DNA of 64,000 nt from NCBI GenBank assembly GCA_031772625.1, contig CM062807.1, forward strand, positions 1,148,901,007 through 1,148,965,006, written 5' to 3'. Within the stretch, counting starts at the first letter, position 1; the number at the start of each line of letters is the position of its first letter. Of the stretch, positions 12,372 to 23,800 are shown piece after piece. The notes under the pieces are model-generated. The model did not search any database and had not been told where the DNA came from. It saw only the letters and a program-made list of their open reading frames with translations. The translations under genes and the position numbers were made by a program. This DNA is from Pinus tabuliformis. Its lineage: Eukaryota; Streptophyta; Pinopsida; Pinales; Pinaceae.

Positions 12372-13076
12372 ATGGCAACCTCCCCCGAGTCTACCGGCCA
12401 TGGTGTTCCCCCGGATGGAAACCCTAGTCCATTTCCTTCTTTTGGAAATGTCGGTGCTCCGTATATGGCAACTTTGTCTTTGCCTGGGTTAACCATCGGT
12501 TTGCCCGTATGGTTGTTTTCAACCTCAGTGGTCCCGAGTGTGATGACTCCTGTTCCACCGTCTCCTCCACCCGAACAACATCATGTTGATTCCAAGGTGG
12601 ACCTCTCCCCTTCTTCGCCTGTTTCTGCGTCCTCATCTTCTACTTCACCTGGCGAAAGTCTGGATTCAAGTAACCAGGTGGCTAAGAAGAAGAAGAAGAA
12701 GACGAAGAAGAAGAAGAAGAAGACGAAGAAGAAGAAGACTCCTAAGCGAGAGGTTAAAAGTACAATTCAAGTCGAGCCACCTTCGTCTCCTCCGCGGAAG
12801 GTCAAATTTCCTTGTAGATTGTGCAAGGAGGACCATCTTCTTCACGATTGTCCTGGCATTCCCAAGGTCTTAGAAGTATGGTCTCGCGATCCGGCCCGCC
12901 CCTCATCGTCCTCTGAAGCTCACGGTGATCTTACACTATCAGCTGGAAATGTTAAGGGAAAAGGGAGGATTCGAATCCTCTGTAGACTTTGTGAAGGCAA
13001 TCATCCACTTCACCTTTGTTCGCTCATGGATAAAGCCTCTGTTGTCTTGGAAAGTCTTACAGCTCCCTCACCCTAA
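12372..13076 (+). CDS. Element Y basic double-zinc-knuckle protein (nucleocapsid-like)
   Basis: This open frame of 234 codons starts at ATGGCAACC. The N-terminal 90 residues are rich in Pro, Ser and Gly with no secondary-structure signature. Residues about 104-128 are almost pure Lys with a few Thr, encoded by an (AAG)n run at about 12683-12740. Two knuckles of the form CX2CX3HX4C follow: CRLCKEDHLLHDC (about 148-160) and CRLCEGNHPLHLC (about 202-214). These are one residue shorter between the second Cys and His than the usual retroviral CX2CX4HX4C. No capsid core is recognisable, so it resembles a nucleocapsid without a capsid. It presumably binds element RNA. A protease frame follows at 13212. 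The frame is open but its real translation start and any splicing are unknown. Confidence 0.65.
   Translation: MATSPESTGHGVPPDGNPSPFPSFGNVGAPYMATLSLPGLTIGLPVWLFSTSVVPSVMTPVPPSPPPEQHHVDSKVDLSPSSPVSASSSSTSPGESLDSSNQVAKKKKKKTKKKKKKTKKKKTPKREVKSTIQVEPPSSPPRKVKFPCRLCKEDHLLHDCPGIPKVLEVWSRDPARPSSSSEAHGDLTLSAGNVKGKGRIRILCRLCEGNHPLHLCSLMDKASVVLESLTAPSP
12683..12740 (+). repeat. (AAG)n microsatellite encoding poly-Lys
   Basis: An AAG run broken by two ACG codons. It supplies the Lys-rich linker ahead of the first zinc knuckle. The length is probably variable between copies. Confidence 0.85.
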
Positions 13077-13211
13077 CTTCCTGTTGGTTATAACCGTCTC
13101 TCTACAGCCGCAGATCGTTGCCCTACTAACAAAGAGATCAACCAAGATTCCTCTCTTGTCCAGCCTCCTCTTCCTGAACCTGGCTCTGCCAAGCCTGTTC
13201 CAGACCAACCA

Positions 13212-14069
13212 TTGATCAGAAAGAGTGTCGACTCGAGTTCACCACCCGTCGACCACTCTGTTTCGAAAGAGCATCATTCCCATGTTCTTCTCGTCTCCTC
13301 AGATTCTCCTGAGTACAGAAATGACTCTCCTGTCCCAGTTGTTCCCGAGAGTCCTGCTTCAGTCCCTTTAGAGCAGGGGGGCAATCATACGATTCCCCCA
13401 CCAAGTAGTTTAGTCGTTTCCTTCGAATGGAGTCGTTTGACCACCTCCCGCCTTCCATCCCATGTGCCTTTCTGGGTTACGATACACGCCTATAATAAGG
13501 CGATACCTGGCACTGTTTTGGATGAGGGTGCATCTATCAGTGTTATGCCTGCCACTACTTGGCAAGCTTTGGGTTCCCCACAGCTTGTGCCAGTCGCGCC
13601 GAATCTAACGACTTTTGACGGAGGAACTAGTCAACCATTAGGGATCCTTCCAAAGTTCCCTATTACTTTCGGGGGCAAAACCGTCTATATAGACGTATCA
13701 GTTACCCAAGGTGCTTTAGATTTCAGTCTTCTCCTTGGCCATGACTATGTTTATGCCATGGGGGCCCTTGTCTCTTCACTTTTCCGTGTGGTTTGCTTTC
13801 CACACGATGGAAGAATTGTGACCATCGATCAATTATCATTCGTTTGTCCACGGGTCCCTCCTGCGCAGTTTTCATCCCCTCCTGGTTTTCATCCACCAAT
13901 TGCATCTGCCCCACCACAAATCAACTACGTGGCCAACTATCCCGTGCCTGTATCCAGCGATGCCGCCGTCGTGCACAGTGTCCTGGGGGCATTAGGTCCT
14001 GACTTCCGAGATGTTGTCCTTCCACCAGGAGTGGCACTCTTGGAAGCCCCAACTTCCTGTTCATTATGA
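13212..14069 (+). CDS. Element Y retropepsin-like aspartic protease
   Basis: This open frame of 285 codons lies 135 bases after, and in the same reading frame as, the knuckle protein. Residues 1-85 form a Ser/Pro/Val-rich linker. A retropepsin-like domain begins near residue 85. Its active-site-like motif is VLDEGASISVMP (about 102-113), corresponding to the family D-[ST]-G-[AS] loop. It is followed by a flap region rich in Gly (FDGGTSQPLGILP) and the LLLGHDYVYAMGALVS segment that corresponds to the conserved C-terminal ILG-D helix of plant Ty3 proteases. Its likely role is processing the Gag-like precursor. The frame ends just before the tandem-repeat tail, and no polymerase follows. Whether it is active is unknown. 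Confidence 0.65.
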   Translation: MIRKSVDSSSPPVDHSVSKEHHSHVLLVSSDSPEYRNDSPVPVVPESPASVPLEQGGNHTIPPPSSLVVSFEWSRLTTSRLPSHVPFWVTIHAYNKAIPGTVLDEGASISVMPATTWQALGSPQLVPVAPNLTTFDGGTSQPLGILPKFPITFGGKTVYIDVSVTQGALDFSLLLGHDYVYAMGALVSSLFRVVCFPHDGRIVTIDQLSFVCPRVPPAQFSSPPGFHPPIASAPPQINYVANYPVPVSSDAAVVHSVLGALGPDFRDVVLPPGVALLEAPTSCSL

Positions 14070-14071
14070 TG

Positions 14072-15400
14072 AACTTTGGTCAGAGCATAGTTCCTTTCCT
14101 GTGTCAAGCTCCTTAAAAAATGAAACTGGTACTGGTCGGAGCATAGTTCCTTTCCTGTGTCAAGCTCCTTAAAAAAATGAAACTGGTACTAGTCGGAGCA
14201 TAGTTCGTTTTCCTATGTCAAGCTCCTTAAAAAATGAAACTAGGTCTGGTCGAGGATAGTTTTGATCTTGTGGCGACCTCGTTTAAAAATGAAACAAAGG
14301 TTATGAGGATAGTTCTTTTCCTTTGTCAACCTCATTAAAAAATGAAACAACTCCCTTCCCAAATCGAGTATTTTGATTAAGACCTCGTAAAATACAAAGT
14401 CGAGTCTTTCATAGATCTTGAGAGTGAACCTTCATTCCATCCACTTTGTTGAATGCAATGAAGCTTGGGGGGCATGTACCTTGATTTGCGTTATTATGTT
14501 GGGGGCATGCGAACTTATAACAAGCATAGTTTTTCGTTTCAAGCTTGTGTAAACATGAAACCGAATCCAAGCAGAGTTCTCCATGGTTCAAGCTTGTGTA
14601 AAAATGAACCCATACCCGATTTACATCTCGTGATTGCCGCATATTCGCTAAAATTTGTTATATGAGCCTTGGTTGTTTCATTCCATTGCCACCATCTCTT
14701 TGGCTGATCATATGCTTTCACTTGGTTGTTTATCCTTTCCTGAGGAACCGCAGTGATGAGTGGTTTTATTAGCCAGCCTCTTGACCATTATATGTTTTGA
14801 GTAGTTCCACCATTACTGGAACCAGTTGCTACCCTTTATACCACTCGTTCCTCCAGGACGAGTCTCCTTTTAATCTCTTTTCTGACTCGTAAAAAATGAA
14901 AATATTGCCGAGTATTTTTCCCTTTTTGACTCGTTAAAGAGAATAAAAATGGAGGTCTGCTTTCAGCTCTTTTCCGACCGTTTAAAGACGAAAATATTGC
15001 CGAGTTATCCCTCTTGACTCGTTAAATGTAAATAACAGGTGGTCGTCTTTAAACTCTTTTCCGACTGTGTAAAAACAAAAAGATCGTTGGACCTTTGTCG
15101 TTTCAGGTTCGTTAACGGTTTCGAAACGATGTGGTTTCGATCACTTTTTTACTTTTTCAGGTTGAAATCACTACTTATGAAAAGTACTCCTCAATCATAA
15201 TGGTCGGGTGGTTCTTTCGATCATTGTTTTATACTTTTTCGGGCTCGAGAGACACAAATTTACGAAAAAGGACACCTTTGGAGTTTTCTTTTTCCGCAGC
15301 CTTTTCAAACTCTCTAAACATGAAAAGACGCCGAGTTTTTCCTTTGTCAGACTTGTTAAAACTTAATGACATTGGAGTCCGTCAAGATGACGTTACAAGC
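14072..15400 (+). repeat. Decaying ~58-bp tandem array in element Y 3' tail
   Basis: The first three units (from 14072, 14134 and 14192) are close copies of GAGCATAGTTCCTTTCCTGT followed by CAAGCTCCTTAAAAAATGAA. Two more decayed units reach about 14355. Scattered relatives with a CTCGTTAAA...ATGAAAA core continue to about 15350. Such arrays downstream of the coding region are known from Tat/Ogre-like elements. Each unit contains the same AAAAATGAAA word. Confidence 0.8.
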
Positions 15401-16467
15401 ATATGCTATCCCTATCAAGCTTGTAAATAAAAATAATTGGGGTACTCGCCAGAAATGGTGGGAGAAAATGGAACCATAATTATTGTCGTGTCGGGAGTAT
15501 GTCGCTCTTGAACATGGCACTTGTCTGCTTTCGTGTCTGGGTGGGGATATCTCATCTCATTTTTCACTTGCCTCCGTGGATTTGGGTAACCCTGTTTGAC
15601 CTCTCATCTTCTCATTGCCTCGTCACCATGACCTCTGATCCATTGATGTCAAATACTGCCAATTCCACTATCGTGCCGCTGATATGTTCAAGAGAAGTTG
15701 ACCTCTGCAGAATAGCAACCTCATTCTGATCGCTCACATAATTTTGATCCACCACAACATTTTTCTCTGTCTCGTGTCGATGATGTGGGAAACACTATGG
15801 CCCACCTTTGATCAAGGTCATTTCCTATCGACTTCAACTCATTATCCAGGAAGTTGATCTAGAGACTCCCTTCCGGTGCCTTGGAGCCTGCATGCCTCAA
15901 TGGCAGGTTCTTCGTGTTCGACGTGAGGTTTTCATCATTGGCCTTCGATTGAATTATTCTACGGGTGTTCGACGCCAGCTCACTAATTCGCACGCCGTAG
16001 ATTGTACCTATAGTACCTTGAGGGCCATTGTCATTATTGGTGGTACCTCTCGCGTCTGTTAACATTTTTCATTATTGACTGGTAATCAAACGATGTTCAT
16101 GCATGTTTGATTTCAGCTCATGTATTCGCATGCTTGAACTTGTACTTTTGTTCGGGTCGAGATGGAGCGCAAGACCCTGGATTTTTTCTGTTGGAATCCA
16201 GGCTGTTATTTTGTGGATTCTTGTTACATGACTCATTCACTGGATGGCTGCGACCATACCTGAGTCTATTCATCGATCCTAACCAGATGGCTGCACCCAT
16301 ACCATGGATCTAGGTTATTATGTACTCTGTTATGGATGGCTGCGACCATACCACATATATCATGTACTTGAGCTATCAGTTGTATCTCTCTATGCAGATT
16401 CTCCGGCGGCAGCTGCATGTGTTCTTGTAAAGCATTTCACCCCTCTCTCTATCTCGGGCCTCATGCT
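15401..16467 (+). other. Element Y distal tail without a recognisable gene
   Basis: About 1.1 kb between the tandem array and the polypurine tract. It includes a threefold phrase GGATGGCTGC(G/A)ACCATACC near 16240-16355. No protein or RNA gene is recognised. Confidence 0.5.
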
Positions 16468-16479
16468 TTAGGGGGCATC
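16468..16479 (+). other. Element Y polypurine tract
   Basis: TTTAGGGGGCATC lies immediately before the 3' LTR start at 16480, where the plus-strand primer is expected. Confidence 0.6.
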
Positions 16480-17526
16480 TGTTACACAGTAATTTGTCAC
16501 CATTGGTCATCGTCCCTATTACCCCTTTCCCACACTTTGGAGGACTCATTCCAGGACCTGTGAGCAGTGACATAACTTAAAAACACTTGCATTATGTTCC
16601 CCTAAGTATGGACTTCATGTGCCTTGAAGACATCTCCTGCAAAATATCCCTAAAAAGTGCCTTTTTTCCATTAACGCGGGTCCACAATGTACTACCCATG
16701 CCAATCAAAGAAATCCTCAAAAGAAGGCGCGCCAGTTGGCGCTCTGCCTTAGAGTTACACCCGCACCAACCGAGTTTGGAAAAGATTTTTAACAAACGCG
16801 TGCCCGGATGTTTTTTCCCTTCAAATCATGAAGTTTTTGAGGATAATGCTAATCTCTTGGATGTCGAGATTCATCATCTATCCCTTACATCTATCCACAA
16901 TGGCTTTTTGGGGATAATGCCAATCCATAATGGGTGTCTTGATTCATTGTATCTTCTTCCCCTCCTCCATCTATAAAAGCCTGTCCTCATGCATTTGACA
17001 AGCTAGTGATAGTGCTAGTTTTTGAGTGATAGTAAGAGTTTTGGAGCATAGGGAGATTATACTATCAGAAGTCTGAGCTTTGCATTCATAATCAAAGAGA
17101 GAGAAAGGCTTGTTGCAAGACATATGTAGCTATTCGCCCAGCCAGAGGAGGGATTCAACGTCAGAACCTTGGTTGTACTTTTCTCTGTTGATTACCATTA
17201 ATAAACGACTATCATTATGGTTCCAATCTATATCTTTTATGACCGATATATGGTTGTATTTAGTGGATTTTATACTTGTATTCGCTTCATTCTTTGCATG
17301 TGCAGGTATCCATTCGCGGAGATCGTGAGGATCGTGACCTGCTGGAGCAAGGGAATGGGAGTATTAACTCTTCCACAACACTAGCGTTGGACTTCATGTT
17401 GGTTCTCATAATCCACTTTCAATTTGCAACTAGGAACTTGCATGGTAGCGTTGATTGTTTGTTGCTAGACCCATTTTGGGCTAGTGGGATCGCCTCTATC
17501 CGCAGAGGGGATTTACCCCTCCAACA
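16480..17526 (+). repeat. Element Y 3' LTR
   Basis: A 1047-bp LTR from TGTTACACAGT to CCAACA, followed by the target duplication TGACT (17527-17531). It is about 95% like the 5' LTR and has one deletion of about 30 bases relative to it. Confidence 0.9.
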
Positions 17527-17531
17527 TGACT

Positions 17532-18065
17532 CATGACACAACTTGATATGAGAGTGTTGGTATGCTCATGATGTTGTTGGTCTTCATGTCGAGTTGCAGT
17601 GCTACTAAGTGACGGGTGTGATCTTGGTGTAACATAAATTCACCTCCACATGGAAAGGTGTGCAGGGTCTCTGAGAGCCTTAGTGTTCACTTGATGTTGC
17701 ATGCGCATGTTTCTCCTTTTCTGATACTTTGGCATGATTGGCATGTTCATCTGTTTGTGAAAATCACTCCTTACATGTTCATCTATTCGTGAGCACATCT
17801 CCTTGTTCGTCCCATGTGTCACCGCGTCATTTCCTATCCATGTACCTATATCTGAGATCACTCATGATGGGACGACATCAACTCTATAAACCTCATAGTC
17901 TTACATGATTCATTGTTGTTCAATTTCGGCTGCAGGTGACTAGGAAAGAGGACAAGGTTATGAAACTGCACAAGGCAAGTTTCGAGCTGCATTACGGGAT
18001 GTGGGCACTGTTGGTGAAAATTATGCAGAAGTCACTAGGATACTAAGATGGGAAATTCGGATCAC
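17532..18065. other. Unassigned spacer between element Y and gypsy X
   Basis: About 530 bases without a convincing frame, RNA gene or repeat partner in the window. Together with 9370-9412 it forms the interrupted site into which Y inserted. It should also be the left flank of gypsy X. Confidence 0.4.
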
Positions 18066-18307
18066 GAGTGACTATCTGTGACATCCCATTAGGATATAAG
18101 TTACAAATTCATAGCCTGTTAATATTACAAGACTATGGAATGAAGTATATTAAAAGGAATTCTTTCCAGAGTAATAAAAGTTTTGCGAGTGACTATCTGT
18201 GACATCCCATTAGCATATAAGTTACAAATTCATAGCCTGTTAATATTACAAGACTATGGAATGAAGTATATTATAAGGAATTATTTAAAGAGTAATAAAA
18301 GTTTCTC
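18066..18307. repeat. 121-bp tandem duplication at the outer edge of the gypsy X 3' LTR
   Basis: Units 18066-18186 and 18187-18307 share GAGTGACTATCTGTGACATC onward with few differences. Each contains a TGTGACATCCC that could be the LTR edge (18077 or 18198). The duplication therefore straddles the LTR boundary and blurs it. Confidence 0.8.
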
Positions 18308-20340
18308 TTTATGCTTGTTAAACAACTTTCATTTAATTTTAGATGTTTGTTTTTAAATTTTCACAATGATCCAAATGCATTTAAAGAAAACTTTAGAGGA
18401 CAAATGATTCCCTGCAAAGGAATGAAATTATGGAGATATACCATTGTTATTGAAAATACTTACTTGGTAAATAATTATATAGATATGCTAATGTTCTTGA
18501 AAATACCTATTGAGTAAATAAAGATTGTCTTGAAGTATACATAAGATTGTTCTCCAATAATGTAACGTATGAATTAATTCCAAAACTAAATAGGAATGTT
18601 CCAAAAAAATAATTGACTCTTCGAACAGCTAGCTAGATGGTGATATTCCCTTTAAATTCTTGAAAAGAAAACATTCCCACGTTTTTACTAGGGATTAAAC
18701 TTTAGTTTCAATACAATATACGAATGAGTAAAGAATGTTATCCATGCAGTAGTAAATACACTTTCGGGTTAACAAGAGGTTAAAAATTGATATTCAAACA
18801 GGAAGGAAAAAACCTTGTTGATACTAGAAATTTGAATTCTCCCTTTCTTGCAACTTCAAGAACCTTTTGACAAAGGATTAGCATGAACCAAACTATTATA
18901 TCCCAGATTTACTCCTCTTCCATTCTTATTGGGATAGCAAGGAAGTGGTTCTGGGTGAATAAATATCTCGTACTTGAGAATTAAAAAACAAATCTACATA
19001 ATTAACCATTCAAGGCCCTCATAGTCAAGAAGGAATGAAATATTGTGATATGTAAAATTTACAGGAAACTTGAAGTTGTAAAAATAATGAAAACAACATT
19101 GCTAACTCATTAATGAAGACTATGTGGAGTAATCAGAGTTTCAACCTCTGCAAGTCTGCATAATAATAATCATGGGAATAATTAATAACATTTAAAGGAA
19201 AACAAAAAAATTGTATCCGAGCCCCCATTAGCATTAAGTCACATAAAAAGAATTAAAAATTGCATATGCTTCAAACCGTGCAAATTGTCCTACTGTAACA
19301 AGGGTTTCTCAACCCACATATTAATTACAAAAGACAATCTTTTAAAATAACTTTTATCGTGAAGGAAAGGACAAGATTCTATCATTTTCTCATATTATGT
19401 TGTATTTAGTCCTTGTTGGCTTCCGGGCTAATCGTTTTCCAATTTTCTATAGTTAATTTTTGTAGCCGGGTATGCCGAGACCATAATCATTTACCCCTTT
19501 TGTTGATAAGATAAAAGAGTTGCACTGTCTGAGTTTATATAAAAGTCATTTTTCATAAGTTTTCTTGTTATTGAGGTTATTAGTGTAACTATTGGAAAAT
19601 TAGTAAATGTTATTGTCTGTAACTTGGCTTATTACATGATTTAACAGTCCCATTCTATTTAGAAAGCTCTGAGCATTATTCAAATCTAGCATAGATACTC
19701 TTAACTATTCATTTATGTTTAATAATAGTTGAACCTTTTACATATTTCCAACTACAGTAATCACACACAGAAATACTTGAAATCTGTAGATAATAACGTC
19801 TACATTTTGGATTAAAAGAAAACATGTCCACCCTATCTCTAATATCAAAATAATCTAATAATAGGTATGCATGGCTTTAAGGTTAGACATACCTTGCCAA
19901 CTGAATTGAATACAAATCTTTTAATCTTGTCTTGCCTCCCAACCATGTGACTCGCACTATGACACCCTATGTTTCAACCTGAGCTATCCTTTTGGGTTTC
20001 TCTTCAAGAACCCTAGTCTTGAACAACAATAGCTATTTGGTCATGACCAGAGTTAACCAGCATAGCCAATTTTATTTCTTTAAGTGCTCCTCAACTCACT
20101 TCTTCTTCCTTTCATACCTCAGATGCCCACATCCTCTTGGTCCTCTGGAATAAATATTCCATAAGAGTAGTTAGGGTTGGGTAACCACCCAACCTAACTT
20201 TTATTGAGAAATACAATTTTCACACTTTAAACAAATACATTATCATTTAGTCACATAAAAAGTTAGGTTGGGAAGTTAAATCAGTTTCAGTTTTTTTTAA
20301 ATATAGTAAATAAATATTTACATATATGGGGGACATCACA
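18198..20340 (-). repeat. Gypsy X 3' LTR
   Basis: The LTR ends GGGGACATCACA at 20340, next to the polypurine tract (TCTCCCCGTAAGA on the plus strand). The block 19434-19830 matches 55550-55870 in the partner LTR. The block around 19945-20070 resembles the gypsy2 LTR (near 33625-33765), which indicates related families. No gene is seen in it. Confidence 0.75.
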
Positions 20341-20631
20341 TCTCCCCGTAAGATTGAACATCATATTGATGTTCCTTAATGGGAAATAACTATGGACAAA
20401 CCTCCCTCATAGTCCTTTCATCGTCCGAGGTGGCTTCTTCAGTCCCAAAGTGCTGCCATTGAATTTTAATGTGGGTGATAACTCGCCTCTGTAGCACTAC
20501 TTCTCTTCGATAGAGTATACCCTTTCGTTCAACTAGTAACTCTCCTTCCAGTTTGACCTGTATACGAAAATAAAATAAAATCCATTAGTCATTGAATGAA
20601 ATCAAAACACATTCAACAATATGAATTTTTT

Positions 20632-20635
<4 letters not shown>

Positions 20636-20687
<52 letters not shown>

Positions 20688-20706
20688 AGATATAGATATA
20701 GATATA
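20636..20706. repeat. (TA)n-(GATATA)n microsatellite
   Basis: A pure TA run followed by six GATATA units. It lies in the gypsy X 3' coding remnant. Confidence 0.95.
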
Positions 20707-20778
20707 AAGGCAGGATAATTTTAGAATTTCAACTTTTCTCATCACCTAATGTCCTGCCAATTTATTATGTGTTTGGGG

Positions 20779-20896
<118 letters not shown>

Positions 20897-23800
20897 TAAA
20901 ACATGAATAACATTGTGCACACGAATATGGATGGGTAAGGGGAGTTGATACATCACACGTCCAATTCGTGTTAGAATTTGAAAAGGATCACAATATTGAG
21001 CTGCTAAATTGGTGCATTCATTCCATTACAGTGTACTTTTCTTGGCCCGAACACGAACATAAACATGATCCCCCACCTGGAATTCTCGAAAATTCCTTTT
21101 TCGATCATCAAAATTGTTTTGAGAGTCTTGAGAAGCCTTTAAGTTAGTTCGTACTTCTTTAACACTCTCTTCCATTTCTGCTAGCATATCAGGCCGTAAC
21201 ATTAACTTATCTTCTAGGCCACCTAAATTTTAGGTACTCCTACATTTACGCCCATACGTCACTTCAAAAGTACTGATCTGTAAAGAAGACAAATAGTTGT
21301 TTTTATATGCAAATTCCACTAAATGTATATACTCTTTCCACTTAGATGGTTATTGCATACCACTTGGTTTAATTTTTGAGTCTACCCATCCATTTGAGGG
21401 TCGTAGGAAGTACTAAAATGCAGCTAAGTGCCCAACCCTGCAAACAAGGCTTTCCAAAAAGATGATGTAAAATTTACATCACAGTCTAAAATTATAAGTT
21501 TTCGTATATTGTGCAGTTTAAAAATAGTTAGCATAAAGATGTTAGTGATCTGTACTGCCTTATACGTAGATTGCATAGGTACGAAGTGCCTAGCTTTGCT
21601 CAACTTATCCACCACCACCATTATGGAATCATTTTGTTTCTTTGACCTGGTCAGTCCAGTTATAAAATCAATGGAAATGACTTTCCCATTTTCATTCCAG
21701 AATAGGTAATGGGTGTATTAACCCAGCTGGGTAACAGTGTTTTCTTTTGACTTGTTGGCATTCCAAATAGTGGGCCAAATACTCTGCCACCTCTTTTTCC
21801 ATGTTTAGCCAGAAGTATTCCCTCCTAAGCACATTTATCATTTTCTGATATCCACGATGACAAACATAACGGACTTTGTTGTATTCATCCAAAATTAATT
21901 TTTTAATAACTCTTATATTAGGTACATACACTATTTCCCTCTAGATCAACATGTCTTCTTCATTGATTTCATATCCAAGTTGTTGTTCCTTGCTATTCGG
22001 AACTTTATTCTACTACCATAGAAACTGATATTTCAGATCTTGTACTGCTTGCTCCATTTAATATTTAAAATTCTTTTGTGCTTCACTAAATGATATTTCA
22101 TTTAAGAAATTGGCTTTCCTATTTAATGCATTGGTGAAATCGTTTTCTTTTCCCTTCAATTTTTTAATTTCAAAGTAGAACCCACTTAGGAAATCAACCT
22201 AGTGAGCTTGCCTAGCATTCAATGTAGGTTGTTTAAAGAAATTAGTCAAACTATCTTGATCTCTTATCAACAAAAATTTCTTACCCCCCAATTAATGTCA
22301 CCACATTTTTAATGTTTGAATGACTATTGTCAATTCAAAATCATAGGCCGAGTACCTTTGCTCTTGCTCCTTAAGCTTCGTAGACTCGTAAGCAATGACC
22401 CTGTTTTCTTAAATTAGTAAAACACCTATGCCTTCTTTTCTAACATCTATACATACCACATAATCTTTATTTGAATCAGCAATGTTTAATATGGTTATGG
22501 TGGTGAGTAGGTCCTTAAGTTGATGAAAACTCCTTTCGAAATCCATGCTCCACTTAAAAACCTTTCCTTTCTTTTGCAGTGATGTAATAGGATAGGCTAC
22601 CTTGGAAAATCCTTCAATGAGCTACCTGTAGTATCCCCCTAAATCCATAAATGACCTTATATCAGTCACATCTTTTTGTACCAGCCATACTAATATGGTC
22701 TTTATCTTTTCTCGATCTACAACTATTACATCTTTAGTGCTGACATGACTAAGATATTGAATCTATCCTTTAAATAAATCGCACTTTTTTTATTTGGCAT
22801 ATAATTGATGTTCCTTTAAAACTTGGAGGAAAATATGTAGGTGCTCTTTTTTCTCTTCTATCGTTCGAGAGTAAATGTGTATGCCATCGATAAAAATTTA
22901 CACAAATTTATCTAAGTATTGATGGAATATGTTATTCATAAATCACATGAAGGTTGCAAGTGCATTTGTTAAGCCAAAGGAAAACACAATGAACTCGTAA
23001 TGCCCATATCGAATTTTAAAGGTTGTCTTTGCTATATCCTCCTCCTTGACTCTGATTTGGTGGTAACTCGAGCGAAGATCTATTTTTGAAAACTCGGATG
23101 CTCCTTTCACTTGATCAAACAACTCGTCTATGCGAGGAAGGGGGTACTTGCTCTTCATGGTCAACTTATTTAGTTGGCGGTAATCCATGCATATTCACAG
23201 GCTCCCATGCTTGTTTTTAACAAAGTGTATCGAGGCTCCCTAAGGTGATACACATGGTCGAATATATTTATTTTCCAAGAGTTCTTGGAAATGTATTTTT
23301 AGTTTTGTTAACTCTAGTATGCTCATACAATATGGAGCTCGAGATACCGGAGTGGCCCCTGGTACTAATTCAATAATAAATCGATATCATTCTTTGGTAA
23401 AAATCCACGAATTTCTTCAGGCAATACATCTAAAACATTCTGCACTACCGGTATATCTTCTAAAGTGACCGACTTTTCTTTTGAGTTAGAGTACCCTACT
23501 TGTATTGCACAAGACTCGCACCCTTTTCAGATACATTTTCCTAGTTGGGAGACTGTGACTGGCCTAAATTTTAAAGGTTTTATTATTCCCTCAATTTCTT
23601 CTCTCTTTCCTTCCTCATTCATATAATTAATAGTTTTAATTTTACGATTAATAAGAGATGAGTGTTGTTTCAACCAATTCATGTTGATTAAGATATCATA
23701 TGATACTAAGGGCAATACATTCAAATCTACCATAATAGCCTATCTTGTTGTCTGTAGAGGAGATTTGCTAACCTTGGCCAACACTCTTCTCTTAGCTCCC

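Larger units (their letters stand above)
9413..17526 (+). mobile_element. Element Y: non-autonomous LTR retrotransposon with Gag-like protein and protease only
   Basis: An 8114-bp element with LTRs of 1075 and 1047 bp, perfect 5-bp target duplications (TGACT), a primer-binding site and a polypurine tract. Its only recognisable coding capacity is a basic zinc-knuckle protein and an aspartic protease. No reverse transcriptase, RNase H or integrase motif is visible on either strand of the 6-kb interior. It must therefore use enzymes from another element. The primer site, TGGCGACTCCACTGGGGA, is of the kind reported for Ogre/Tat elements (said to be tRNA-Arg), which suggests a Tat-related helper; that link is inference. 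The LTRs differ by roughly 5%, so it is moderately old. Confidence 0.88.

Noticed and set aside
12583-12873. Plus-strand frame with a long Arg run
   Set aside because: Shifted reading of the AAG microsatellite inside the knuckle-protein frame.
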